A stretch of 64,000 nucleotides of DNA, from assembly GCA_049487715.1 (NCBI GenBank), contig CP150589.1, forward strand, positions 186,001 through 250,000, given 5' to 3'. Below are positions 21,013 to 31,200 of this stretch, in pieces (position 1 is the first letter of the stretch; each line of letters opens with the position of its first letter). A program made the translations under genes and the position numbers. Below the pieces are notes generated by a model. It was not told the DNA's origin, searched no databases, and saw only the letters and a program-made list of their open reading frames with translations. Origin of the DNA: Pycnococcus provasolii. Lineage: Eukaryota; Chlorophyta; Pseudoscourfieldiophyceae; Pseudoscourfieldiales.

Positions 21013-22096
21013 TGACGATGACGATGACGACGACGAGGAGGAGGATGGCGTGTGATTGATTTGCATGCATACACGTGCTAATCTAAATAACTACCACCAA
21101 ATATCCCTTTTACATGCCAAAAATGAATAAATAAATTTGAAAAAACAATCTCTAATTTGATTTTTTTTTTAGTTTATTATATTATTCTTTTCAACCAAGT
21201 GGGGAACTCCAAACCCGAAAACTCAAAAAGTCGGTCCCAGCTGAGCCCCACGCGAGCCGCCGAGCCCCACCGCAATCCCAGCTCTTGGCAGAATAAAACC
21301 GGTTTAGTCAGTCGGGGTAATATTGAAGAAGTTGACCTCGCGCCGCGAACTGCTGACCGGCTGAGCGAACGCGGCGGTCCCTTCCGACTCGCCATGCGGC
21401 CAGTAAGAGTTGAAACGCGGTAAGCGCCGGTTGGTCGCTGTCGCGAACCGATCGATAGTGCAGTGTTGTCCCCCAACCTTCTCGGCGTCGCTCGACGCGC
21501 CATGCGCATGAGATGACGCAACTTCGCACTCAACGAAATTATCTGGAAAGTCCATGTGCACCAGCGGCAAAGACCGCCCCCTCACGTTGAGCCTGCCCTT
21601 TCGCTTTGAGTGTCATCGCTGAGGAATTTGCTCGGAGTACGTCGCCCATCGCAGGTTGATGAGTCTGTACTCTGTTGTCGCTTCGGTTGTTGTTTATGTG
21701 ATCCACTGTTGTCTGTCCCGGCAAACGCGGTAAGTCGAACGCGACGACGGCGATCAGTCTGTGCAGTTTATAATCTTTCTTGCGGATCTTTACGCTCACG
21801 TAGCCGCTTGCGAGCGACGACGGCGTCGACACCACGCTAGCACGCTACGGAATCGGCCCAAGGACGACACGCGTGCCTTCCGTGCCTGTGGTGCCAAACC
21901 GGGATCCCCGGGGGGCAAAAAAAATTATTTCCCCGACCAGCGTGACAATTAGGGTTCGGCGGGGCGCTTTCGCCATCCGCCTGTCGCATCGCAATTCGCA
22001 GGAGCGTTCGGCGACTCCGTCTGGACTCACGTGTCTTGGACGGCTTGGACCTCAGTCAGTGGGATTGCCCTTTGTTGGATTCCTCTTGGATGCCTC
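21013..22096. other. Spacer holding an HNH-endonuclease relic
   Basis: The only recognisable content is the minus-strand HNH fragment at 21630-21835 and a TTAGGG-like octamer at 21949, which lies about 140 bp before the metallophosphatase start. The rest shows no convincing coding sequence. Confidence 0.6.
21630..21835 (-). pseudogene. HNH endonuclease fragment (HNH_3 type), frameshifted
   Basis: Read on the minus strand, residues include GYVSVKIRKKDYKLHRLIAV, then TTVDHINNNRSDNRV. This matches the core of HNH_3 endonucleases, which pair a YxxHRL-type segment with the DHINxxxxDNR metal site. In that family the core is usually followed by an NLRWAT segment. Here NLRWATYSEQ does follow, but in a different frame (about 21635-21665), so a frameshift separates it from the core. 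No ATG precedes it and an in-frame stop lies just upstream. Such genes are common in phages, large algal viruses and bacterial mobile DNA. It is probably a dead insertion. Confidence 0.7.
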
Positions 22097-23497
22097 ATGG
22101 CGATGGCTTCGTTCGACGATATTTACGCGTCGAAGCCTCAACCTTTTTCACTCCACACCTTGTACAGGATTTGGTCTGGTGTGGTTAAGAAGTCTTACGT
22201 GTATAACACTTTGATAGGCATTCTCGTGCTTTCTGGTTTGTTTCTGTTTCTTTTTTCTGGGTCGTCGTCAAAGTCGTCGTCTGCCTTGCGGTCTTCATCT
22301 GTGCCGCCGAACCTTCCTCCTTCGTTCGCCCGTTTGGCATCTCTGTTGGTTGACATTCATAAGGAAGCTTCATCAACGTCGTCGTCGGATGGCGATGACG
22401 ATAATGTTTTGCGTTTCTTTTCCATTGGTGACTTTGGGGTCAACACCGCCGGTGCGCGTACCGCCGCCTTGGCGTTAGCGAACGTCACGGCTTCACTGAG
22501 ACCTTCGTTTATTGTTGGACTTGGCGATAACTTCTACCCCACAGGCGTCGAAAAACATAGCGCGCAAAGGCAATTCAGACAGAACTTTGAAAGCGTGTAT
22601 GGCGCGCAAGCACTACGCAGCGTGCCTTGGTTCATGGCGCTCGGAGATCACGACCACTGCGGCGACGTCGGCGCTCAGGTCCAATACACGGCGAGCAGCT
22701 CGAACAAGAGAAGACGATGGCGTATGCCCGCACAGTGGTTCGGCGTACGAGCTAACGCAAGAGGGGAGGCGGCTGAGAGCGGGACGAACGCATACGACGC
22801 CATGAAAAATGCCGCTGTGCAGTTCGTTTTCAGCGACACTGTCGCTGGCGAGGGCTCCATGCCGGGAGTGGAGGATGGCGACGGCTCGACGCGAAGGCAC
22901 ATGTACGACCGCTGCTATCGCCCCGACGCCGCGGGGCGCGCGGTGAGCGAGGAACACAACGCGTACGTCGAGCGTGAGCTCGAGCGCTGGTCCTCCGGCG
23001 CTGACGGCGCGGCACCGTGGATGATCGTCGTGGGACACAGGCCTGTGCTGAGCGCGACGCGGCGATCGTGCGCGCCGCCGAACGAAGGTGGGCTGAGCGC
23101 TGCGGAGATGCTCCACCGCGACTACCGCATTCGCAAGTATGCCGACCACAGCGAGCGCGCACAACGTGCAGACCGACCGCCGCTCGTTTACCTCGGCGGC
23201 CACGATCACACCGTTCAGCACATCGAGTCGCGCGGAGCGAGTTCCAGCGTGCACTTTCTGGTGAATGGCGTCGGCGGCTACGACCTGCACGCCTTCGACA
23301 AGCGGTGTGAGGCGGGTGCAAGCGCGAGCTGCCTGCCGTTGGGCGCTGTCGGCCACGAGCACAAGCTGCACGTCGCAAGTGCATACTACGGGTTCGCCGT
23401 TCACGAGCTTCGCGCGTCACGCTTCGACACGATATTCGTCGACGCAGAAGGCCTGGGGCGCGACGTGCGAACGACGGTGTTTCGAAAGAACGTGTAA
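22097..23497 (+). CDS. Membrane-anchored metallophosphatase, ACP5 / purple acid phosphatase-like
   Basis: This protein (466 aa) carries all five calcineurin-like metal motifs in order: GDFG, GDNFYPTGV, GDHDHCGD, GHRP and GGHDHTVQ. GDNFY and the GHxxVxS-type fourth block fit the type 5 acid phosphatase group, which uses a di-metal centre to hydrolyse phosphate monoesters. In the third block His replaces the usual Asn of GNHD. The ATG at 22097 is the first in frame. A hydrophobic stretch at about residues 36-54 follows basic residues and suggests a type II signal anchor, which would place the catalytic domain in the lumen or outside the cell. The gene converges with the histone-fold gene, with only 44 bp between the stops. 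Confidence 0.9.
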   Translation: MAMASFDDIYASKPQPFSLHTLYRIWSGVVKKSYVYNTLIGILVLSGLFLFLFSGSSSKSSSALRSSSVPPNLPPSFARLASLLVDIHKEASSTSSSDGDDDNVLRFFSIGDFGVNTAGARTAALALANVTASLRPSFIVGLGDNFYPTGVEKHSAQRQFRQNFESVYGAQALRSVPWFMALGDHDHCGDVGAQVQYTASSSNKRRRWRMPAQWFGVRANARGEAAESGTNAYDAMKNAAVQFVFSDTVAGEGSMPGVEDGDGSTRRHMYDRCYRPDAAGRAVSEEHNAYVERELERWSSGADGAAPWMIVVGHRPVLSATRRSCAPPNEGGLSAAEMLHRDYRIRKYADHSERAQRADRPPLVYLGGHDHTVQHIESRGASSSVHFLVNGVGGYDLHAFDKRCEAGASASCLPLGAVGHEHKLHVASAYYGFAVHELRASRFDTIFVDAEGLGRDVRTTVFRKNV

Positions 23498-23541
23498 ATT
23501 TTCCATACAGTTGATACACATAAGACACATACGCACGCGTT

Positions 23542-24252
23542 CTAGTCGTAGTCGTCGTCGACGTCTTCAAACATATTGGCGAGTGCTGCGTCGCTAGCCT
23601 CTTGCGGGAGAAGAGCGCCACCGCCGGGGGCGGGAAAGTAGTACGCGTCATTGTCGACACCGTCGGCGTTGGCAGGTTCAGGAGCAGCTTGAGCGTCATC
23701 GTTGGCACGTTCGACGTTCTGCTGAGTTGTTTGCGTTTTCCTTCTCTTTGCGTTTGTTGTTTTCGCCGCCACCTTATTTTTTCCCTTTGTCTTCTTCGCC
23801 CCACCTGCTGTCCCCGCCACCACCTGTTCAGGCAAGGTTGGCGCGTCAGCGACGACGTCCCTAAATAGCGCGTACACATCTTCACTATCCACCGCCTGCT
23901 TAACGTGTCCTGGTAGAATCTGAGAATCCCCTCTTTTGGAGGCGATGCGAGCAGCTGCGATGGTTAACGACTCGATGAGAGCTTGCGTAGCAGCAGCAAC
24001 TGCACCAGGCACACACGAGTCCATACGTCCTACACGGTCCATCCCTCCACCACCAGGAGCACCACCACCAGCATCGCTGTGCCACTCCACCGCTAGAAGA
24101 ACTTTACGAACTTTACTCGAGGGCAGGTGGCACGTGAACGAACCACCTGATGGAGCAGCCGACGACTTCTGATTCTGCTGCGCGGCTTCAAAGGACGAGG
24201 GGGGACACGCCGCCGCCGCCGCCGCCGAGGAGGGTGCGCCGGATCCCGCCAT
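23542..24252 (-). CDS. Histone-fold protein, NF-YC / DRAP1 / POLE4-like
   Basis: This protein is 236 aa from the ATG in cgccATGG at 24252. Residues about 40-135 resemble a CBFD/NF-YB histone fold: LPSSKVRKVL (alpha 1), a long central helix AVAAATQALIESLTIAAARI, and GHVKQAVDSEDVYALFRDVV, which matches the last helix of NF-YC-like proteins. About 25 Gly/Ala-rich residues separate the first helix from the central one. In known proteins that loop is short, so this is an insertion. The C-terminal half has a basic KKTKGKNK stretch like a nuclear signal and an acidic tail. It probably pairs with another histone-fold subunit in transcription or replication. Which member of the family it is cannot be decided from sequence alone. 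Confidence 0.75.
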   Translation of the reverse strand: MAGSGAPSSAAAAAACPPSSFEAAQQNQKSSAAPSGGSFTCHLPSSKVRKVLLAVEWHSDAGGGAPGGGGMDRVGRMDSCVPGAVAAATQALIESLTIAAARIASKRGDSQILPGHVKQAVDSEDVYALFRDVVADAPTLPEQVVAGTAGGAKKTKGKNKVAAKTTNAKRRKTQTTQQNVERANDDAQAAPEPANADGVDNDAYYFPAPGGGALLPQEASDAALANMFEDVDDDYD

Positions 24253-24297
24253 GGCGAGCTGGTTTTTTGCGAATGGGGCCAAGGGGTTGGAGCGGGT

Positions 24298-24313
24298 GTT
24301 AGGGTTAGGGTTA
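24298..24313. promoter_or_regulatory. Telomere-like motif upstream of the histone-fold gene
   Basis: The sequence gttagggttagggtta lies 46-61 bp upstream of the ATG at 24252. Confidence 0.45.
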
Positions 24314-24604
24314 TAGCTGGCGCTCGGGTAATTAACATTTAACTGTCACAGCGTGCAGCCGCGCGCTTTGCGTTCACCTAACTAATGTGACAACCTCTTG
24401 GAACAAATAAGACTCAGGCGGCAGAACCAACCGCCGGACGCCGGTAGGTGGCAAGTGAAGTAGAGATTCCAACATGTCGCGGTCTTCCAGCTGTAGGTTG
24501 ATGATGTATCGTCGACACGAGCCGCACGTCAGTTTTCTTCAAGTTGAGCACGTATTATTGCGTCGCGTCTGGGTTCTCGTCGAGCGGATCCGTATAAAAT
24601 CTGA

Positions 24605-24784
24605 CTAGACGTGCAACGGAATTCCGGCAGAAACAAACGCCTTGACGATGTGGTAGTAGTCTGCCTCTCGTTGAGCCTTCTTGTCGATTAGCTGTTGTCG
24701 TGGTCTCCCCGTACTGGGTAGCCCTGGCGGCGTCAGCGTGAGTAATGACCTGTCGTATGCGTCTCGTCGAATCCCGCAGACCAT
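24605..24784 (-). pseudogene. Possible hAT-type transposase remnant
   Basis: This is a 59-residue frame from ATG 24784 to a TAG at 24605. Its last third reads ADYYHIVKAFVSAGIPLHV. That resembles the start of the hAT transposase core (DUF659-like), where a helix leads into a GIPF-type turn. Interrupted open stretches continue on both sides in the same orientation, as expected for a decayed gene. The similarity is short and judged by eye. Confidence 0.3.
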
Positions 24785-25520
24785 TTTTTTCTTAACAACA
24801 TGTTATGGGTGTGTAAGCTTTGATACTTAATGCCGTGTAGCTTTTTATAACCTGAATATCACGTCAAGTTGAAGATTTAATCTACTTGCTTGCGCCATTA
24901 TTGCTCTCATCACTTGAGTGCCGTGAGCTCGCGTATTGAAGCACGAATAGTACTGCGTGTCCATCAGACGAGACGACGGAATTGTGGAGGTAGGACTACC
25001 ACAATTCTTATGCGGATAGCCAAGAGAGTTAGAGAGGCCGGCCACCCAGCCGCCCTTGAACCATCTGGAGACCATTCGCACCCGTGCCCGTGGAATCCAA
25101 CCAACAAGGGATCCCCCCGGGCAGGCCCAGGGGTGGACCCATTCCCGGGACCCTCCCGCTCCCAAAGTTCTCAAACACCTTTTTATTATCTGTCCATTTC
25201 CAACGCTCAAAATGTTTTTTAAGTTGAGCGGTGCGTGCGTGCGGGGTGGGCACTCGGCACTCGCACTGCTCTATCATAGGCTCGCTTAACTTTATTTGTT
25301 TGCTCACTTTATGTGGTTTGCTCAGTGCTCCTCGTCTGGCTCAGTCCCATCCCATCCCGTTTTGGTTTTGGCCATTCGTGTTTTTGTTGTAGTTTGGTGG
25401 TGATTTCACCCGCTCTTGGATGGACTTCTTGTTGGTGATGCCGATGCCGATGCACTTGGTAATGGGTAAGGATGGTATGCGTTTTCGTCGTCGTCGGGTG
25501 TTGGTGGTATTGAGCACGGC

Positions 25521-26924
25521 ATGATGAGGATGTGGAGGAGCTCAAGGACATGCTTTCCCTTTACTTGTCAAAAGCCGTTATCATTTTGTCATTCTTCTCT
25601 GAAAATACTGATGGTGGTGTTGATGATCATGATTACACTCTTGTGCTCCAGCGAGTGTTGTGCGGGAAACAAAAATCAAGTCGAACAACCACATGGTGCT
25701 GCACCGTGCTTGGTGGGTGTCGCGCCGACGCCTGGAGCACTCTTCGCGAACTATCCCCCGAACGTGCGACTCTTCAACGTGTACGCGTCCGTTCCCATCG
25801 ACGCCGAGGACTCGAAGCGCCTAATCGCAGACTTCCACGCGGCGGCGAGACGGCGCAACGCAACACTCATGGTCACCGTCGAACTCGCACACGGACAACA
25901 ACTGGACGACGCCGTCGCAACAGGAACGCTCGCTTCCGCGTTTGGGGCGATCGCGAAGCTGTGCCAGGACTTCTCGAAACGCGGGCTGACGGGAGGGTGC
26001 ATCATACGCCCGCTTCCAGAAATGAACGGGTCGTGGTTCACGTGGGGCCGCCAGCCGTCGCTCGCCAAGCAGGCTTTTCAACAGCTCTCCGCAGTGCGTA
26101 ACGATGCGACGAAAGTGCTGTGGGCGCCCAACTACGGTGCCGGCTACCCGTTCAACGATAAAGGGAGCCAAGACGCCATCTCGTTGGAACAGCTCGACGT
26201 GAACGGCGACGGCGTGCTCGACGCGCAAGACGACCCGTATGCGCCGTACTTTCCTGGACCTGAGCACTGCGACTTCGTCGGGCTGTCGCTGTACTCGTAC
26301 CCGCCGTGGCCATGGTCCGACCCCGTTCGCATGCACGACAACAAGCTTGCGCCGTGGCTAGGTGTCGAGGCGCGACCGAATGCAATGCAAGATAAGATCT
26401 TCGGACAGTATCCAGGTGAAATGCACGTGCCCAACTTCTGGGACGCGTACGTGCTGAGATACGACAAGCCGTTCGTGCTCGCGGAGACGGCGTCTTTTTT
26501 CGTCGCTCCCGAGCACTCTCCTACCGGCGGATTTCGTGGCATGCACTTCGTGAAAAATGCCAGCGACGTCGTGCTGTCTGCCGAACTCGCCATCAAGAGT
26601 TCGTGGTGGCGCCAAGTCTTCAACGCGAGCTTCTGCGAAGAGCACGCGGGTAAAGTGCACGCCATGGTGTGGTTTGATGTCGCGAAAGCGGAGTGGGAGG
26701 TGAGTCCACGCGTCGTGGATTGGCGTGCATGGTACGGCGGCGCGCTGCAGCAGCAGTCTGGCGAAGAGCCTCAGGGAGTGGTGGAGCACCAGAAGTCTTC
26801 GTTTGCGGGCTCGAAGCTCGAACGGTCTTTGTACACGCCACTTAGCGGTTCTGCGCTCGAGCGTGCGCGCGAAGTGTCGACAGCCTTGCGCGCACATGTG
26901 GCGCAGAGTTGGCCGCCACCATAG
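25521..26924 (+). CDS. Secreted GH26-like glycoside hydrolase
   Basis: This protein (467 aa, ATG at 25521) has a hydrophobic segment at about residues 28-44 ending in Ser/Cys, read as a signal peptide. The catalytic barrel shows RPLPEMNGSWFTWG with the likely acid/base Glu167, and PFVLAETASFF with the likely nucleophile Glu322. Both are in the GH26 pattern, whose members are mainly beta-mannanases with some xylanases and lichenases. Between them, DVNGDGVLDAQD is a textbook EF-hand/dockerin-type calcium loop inserted in the barrel. FVGLSLYSYPPWPW also fits a GH26 barrel strand. The exact substrate cannot be read from this. A role in wall polysaccharide turnover or digestion is inferred. Confidence 0.8.
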   Translation: MMRMWRSSRTCFPFTCQKPLSFCHSSLKILMVVLMIMITLLCSSECCAGNKNQVEQPHGAAPCLVGVAPTPGALFANYPPNVRLFNVYASVPIDAEDSKRLIADFHAAARRRNATLMVTVELAHGQQLDDAVATGTLASAFGAIAKLCQDFSKRGLTGGCIIRPLPEMNGSWFTWGRQPSLAKQAFQQLSAVRNDATKVLWAPNYGAGYPFNDKGSQDAISLEQLDVNGDGVLDAQDDPYAPYFPGPEHCDFVGLSLYSYPPWPWSDPVRMHDNKLAPWLGVEARPNAMQDKIFGQYPGEMHVPNFWDAYVLRYDKPFVLAETASFFVAPEHSPTGGFRGMHFVKNASDVVLSAELAIKSSWWRQVFNASFCEEHAGKVHAMVWFDVAKAEWEVSPRVVDWRAWYGGALQQQSGEEPQGVVEHQKSSFAGSKLERSLYTPLSGSALERAREVSTALRAHVAQSWPPP

Positions 26925-28208
26925 GTTAGGTTAGATTGATTCATCATCATCAGATCTCTCAACAAGATTCGAACGTTTGTTTGTTTCAACTTCTATCTGT
27001 TGTTCCCAAGTTTTTAAGAATTTCTTCTACCATAGATATTCTTAATAACATTTTTTTTTCTCCTGTAACCGATATGCTTTTCTTGAAGACAAACAATATT
27101 CACTCATGTGGATTCTTCTCTTTGAGTGAGGAGGCCTGCTTCGTTCGGGCAGGTCCCTTTGCCAAGTTTACTGCAGGCTGTAGGGTAGGTATCCCCGAAC
27201 TTGTGCTTGAACCTACCAACACTGGCTGGCTGGGAGCACCGTGGAAGGCGTGGATCCCCGCGAATCCCTGAACTAACCTGAACTCGGACTCACTCAGGGT
27301 CGCGTGGCGTGAAGAGGTCACCCCATTTATTTCGAAAGCAAGCAAGCAAGCCGAAGGTCGTCAAGTCAAGACCTGTGCGTGTCACAAGAAACAGGAGGGT
27401 CCGGCGGGGGCCCACACAAGAAACAGGAGCGGTCCTAGTCGGTGAGCCTCAGAAGAAAAAAGAAGGTTCGTAAGGTTAAGGGCGAGCGCGTTCGTTGGAT
27501 CCACGAGCAGGAAACCCAGCGAGGTAGGACAGGAAGGGGATACAGTAGACCACACATACGCGTGATGGGAGCTACGCATTGCGTAGGTAGGTTATCCACA
27601 GCCGGCTCCTCCACCAGCAGGTCTTCTATCTTAGTATGTCTTTCGTTCGCCTTCCTCGCTTCTCCTTCGATCCTTTCCCGTTTCGGTCATCTTCCACGCC
27701 AAGCATGCCTGCGATGATCATCTGGTAACTTACCAGCATGCGACGCCCAAACCTGATTTTGTGTCCGCCTGCTCACAAAAAGAAGGACCACCTACCTGTA
27801 CAGCCTGAGGCGTACCTTTTTTTTCCCAACTGGCCAACTTGCCTCCTCTCCAAGGTGACTCTTCAAGGTGAAGAACGCGGTCTTGCTGCTCAACAAGGTC
27901 GTGACCGGGTCCCAGTCACCAGTGGGATGCTCGCCCCAAAAAGCGCACGGCCTGCAGGGTCTCCAACTCCCCCCCCCATCCCGCCCTGCCTGCCTGGCTG
28001 CCTGGGGTGCCTGGGAAAGCTTTTTCAAGTCTCCCTCCGAGCAGCCGAGCAGCCGAGGGTTGGTTTCCCCTGGGGGGGGGGGGGTGACGTATTGGTTTGG
28101 TTTTCGGATAAACCCCACGGGGCACCCCCTTCCCTTTTTTGGAACCTCGTTGGCGGCGGCTTTTGCTTTTGTCAAAAACCTTTTTATCTGCTCGGCTCTG
28201 CTCGGCTC
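26925..28208. other. Spacer upstream of the giant gene
   Basis: I see no separate gene. A direct repeat, cacaagaaacaggag, occurs at 27383 and 27415. The giant frame stays open upstream to an ATG at 27738, but the stretch before 28209 is rich in Pro, Cys and homopolymer runs and looks like 5' UTR or promoter. Confidence 0.5.
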
Positions 28209-31200
28209 ATGTCCGCAGCTCCTTCTCGTCCCAGGGGTGGCGTGAGGGGTGTTTCGCCGCTCCGTCATCGCGGTGGCGGTGGTGGTGGTGGTGGTGGTGG
28301 CAGTCAAGCGGGTCGAGGTGTTTCGCCGCTCCGTCATGGACACAGAGGTGGTGGTGGTGTCTCTCGGGGTGTCTCTCTTGGGGGTGTTTCACAGAATAGT
28401 GGCATGCGTGGTGGTGGTAGCTCAGGAGTTGGGGGAGGAGGTAGCAGTAGTAGTGCCTTTGCAGGTACTCTCGCCTTGTCGTCTCCTTGCATCGGCGCGT
28501 CGCGGGCACGCCCACTGCCTTCCCCGCCTCACGGGGGGGCGCGGCGTAATCCCTCCTCGCTGCTTGCTTCCGTGGCTCGAAATAGTGGGAATGGAGTCCT
28601 CGGACACGCCGCGTCGTCGTCGTCGTGGCCCTGTGCCATGTTTGCAAGCAAAACCAGTGGTGCAGGCTACTCAGCAGGAGCAGCTGCTGCACGCCGAGGA
28701 CGCTCGAGCGAGCGACGCCATAGTCGTGCGCCGTCGTCGTCGTCGTCGAAAGCAACACCCTCTGACGACGCTGCTTCGACGGCGAAAAATGATAACACAG
28801 AAGAAGAGTCCGACGACGTCGTCGACGACGAAGGTGGCGACGAACACGAGCACTTCGAGTGGGACGAAGGCGACGACGATGACAGCCTGCAGGCGCAAAC
28901 GCAAAGCAGCGGCAATCCAAACTTCATGAGAGCAACATCCTCGGGTGACGACGACGAATTTCTCTACGAGCCGTCGGAAGATGACAACGCGCAGTTCGCT
29001 GACGCTTGGGCAGCCTACAACGACGGGTACGACGACGAAGAGAGCAATGGAAGCTACCTCGACGAAGGCTTCAACGAAGAACTCGAGGAGGAGACGCCGG
29101 AGCAGCGCACACGGCGACTCGCGGAGGAGTCCGCTGAACTCATGCGTCTGCGTCGAGAGCGACGAGAACGCCAGCAAGAAGATTCGCAGGCCAATCTCGC
29201 GGATCTCCACGCGTCAGTCGCCGGCGTCGACGGCGTCGTGCGAACCGCGCACGACCTGTACGGCGGCGCTCACCCGTACATTCGGCAGGCGCGCGACATG
29301 GCGCTCGCACTCGCCCGCAGCGGGAGTGCCATGCTGCAGAACGTCAGCGCGAACGAGGCGTCTTTGCCGTGGGGCGACGACGACGTCAGACACCCCATCG
29401 TCACGCGACTCGCGGATGCGGCGGAGCGCGGAGACACCGTCGAGGCGGAGGCGTGCGTCGCGGAGCTGCGAATGCTTCGCATGAGACCTGGATCGCGCGT
29501 CTACCACGCTCTCGTGCACGCGTACGCGGTGAATCACGACGTCAAGGGAACGCTCAGCGCAACGAGGCGCGCGTCGCGGGCATCGGAGATGATCTTGCTG
29601 GACACGTACCTGCTGCTCTTGCGACTGCTCGTCATGCGAGGCGATTATCGACGCGCGGAACTCACGTGCGAGGCTGTGATGCGCGATGCGGAGCGACGTG
29701 GCGGCGAGAAGGGCATTGGCTACGAGCCGGGCGACGTCTGGAACGCGATGACGCTGATCTACTTTCAGGCTGGCGCGGGCGCGCGAGACGCGGCATTCGC
29801 GTGGTACGAGCGAGGAAAATCGGATATGGGATTCACGCCCAGCCTTGACGTGTACGAGCTCGCGATCCGCGCCATGGCTGATGACCTCGACGTCACGCGC
29901 TGCTACGACGAGATCGATCACATGCGTCACGTCAGCGGCCTCGCGCCGCAGCCAAGGCACACGAATCCCGTGGCGATGTGCGAGTGCCGCAGCCGATTCA
30001 AGGCGGTGGACTACCTCGTTCAGCGCATGCTGAACCCGCACGGCCAGATCTGGTTCAATCACAGCGATCCGTTCATCGGCGACAAGGCGCTCGACTTTCC
30101 GTACGACGTAGCGACGCAGAACATCCTGATGGAGGAGATGATGTGCTGCGGCAGCGGCGACGTGCACGCAACCCACCACGAGGAGATTGGGGCATGTGCG
30201 AGCGTCGCCGCGGCGTACCTGTCGACACCCACGACGCAGAAGGGTAGCTGGGGCGAGGTGCTGCTTTCGAAATTTTACCTCGACGAGAATAAGGTGGTGC
30301 ACGGCCGCGTCAACCGCCCGGCGATGTACACCGTCGCAGCGATGCAGGCTGCTTTTCGCTGCCGCACCATCGGCAAGGAGCTGATGGCGGAGCCGAGCGC
30401 GGAGGTGCTGCGACTGCGTGCTCACAAGCACGCGCAGTACCGCGCGGGTGGCGCCGCACCATCGATGGACGTTTCCGACATTGCCAGAGATGGCGCAGCA
30501 GCCGATGGCACGGAGCGCCTACCCGACGGGTGGGTGGGAGATAGCATGCCTCCGCCGAAGCGCATGGTGGGACTGCACGTTCCATCGGAGCGCCTCATCG
30601 ACGATGCAGCTCGCCTGGACACTACGCCGCAGTGGGACGGCGCGATGGAGCTATGCCTGTCCGAGGGACGCAGTGGGCTGCACCTGTTCGCGCGGTATGG
30701 CATTCTCGCAGATATCGAGGCTGCTATGTGCAACCCGATTGAGAACTACTGGTTGCCCGCCGGCCGAGAGTGGCTCGACGTGCTGGCGATGTGCGCCGAG
30801 GATGGCGCGGATCTGAGCTCGCCGTACACCTTCTTAAACTTCCAGAATGCCAGAGGGCACTCGCCGTGCACATCGTGGCTAGGCGGCGACCGCACACCCA
30901 ACCATCGCGCGGAGTCGCACTACGGACGGCTGGTTGGAGCAAGATTCAACTGCATGGGGTGGCGGGACTACCCCATGCACGTGCCCCATGGCGGCGTGTA
31001 CGATGGCGGCATGCGCGTCGTCAACTTTCCTCCCGTGGACGGTTGGATCTTTGACCCGGTGGGCCAAAACCCAGATGAAACGGGACGAGAAGTATCCTTC
31101 CGCGAGTTTGCAGCTGAGCGCAGCTTCAAGAGCTACGACTTTGGGTACCCTGGCTATCAGTACAAGGACCTGCGCGAGAAGATCAATCTGCCCTGGTCCA

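Larger units (their letters stand above)
24253..25520. other. Spacer with a telomere-like motif and a possible transposon scrap
   Basis: Next to the histone-fold start is a TTAGGG block (24298-24313). A minus-strand frame at 24605-24784 may be a transposase remnant. The remaining bases show only short, incoherent frames. The last part must contain the promoter of the GH26-like gene. Confidence 0.6.

Noticed and set aside
21304-21585. Minus-strand frame downstream of the HNH fragment
   Set aside because: It has no recognisable motif and no ATG start consistent with a gene. It may be part of the same decayed insertion, but nothing supports a product.
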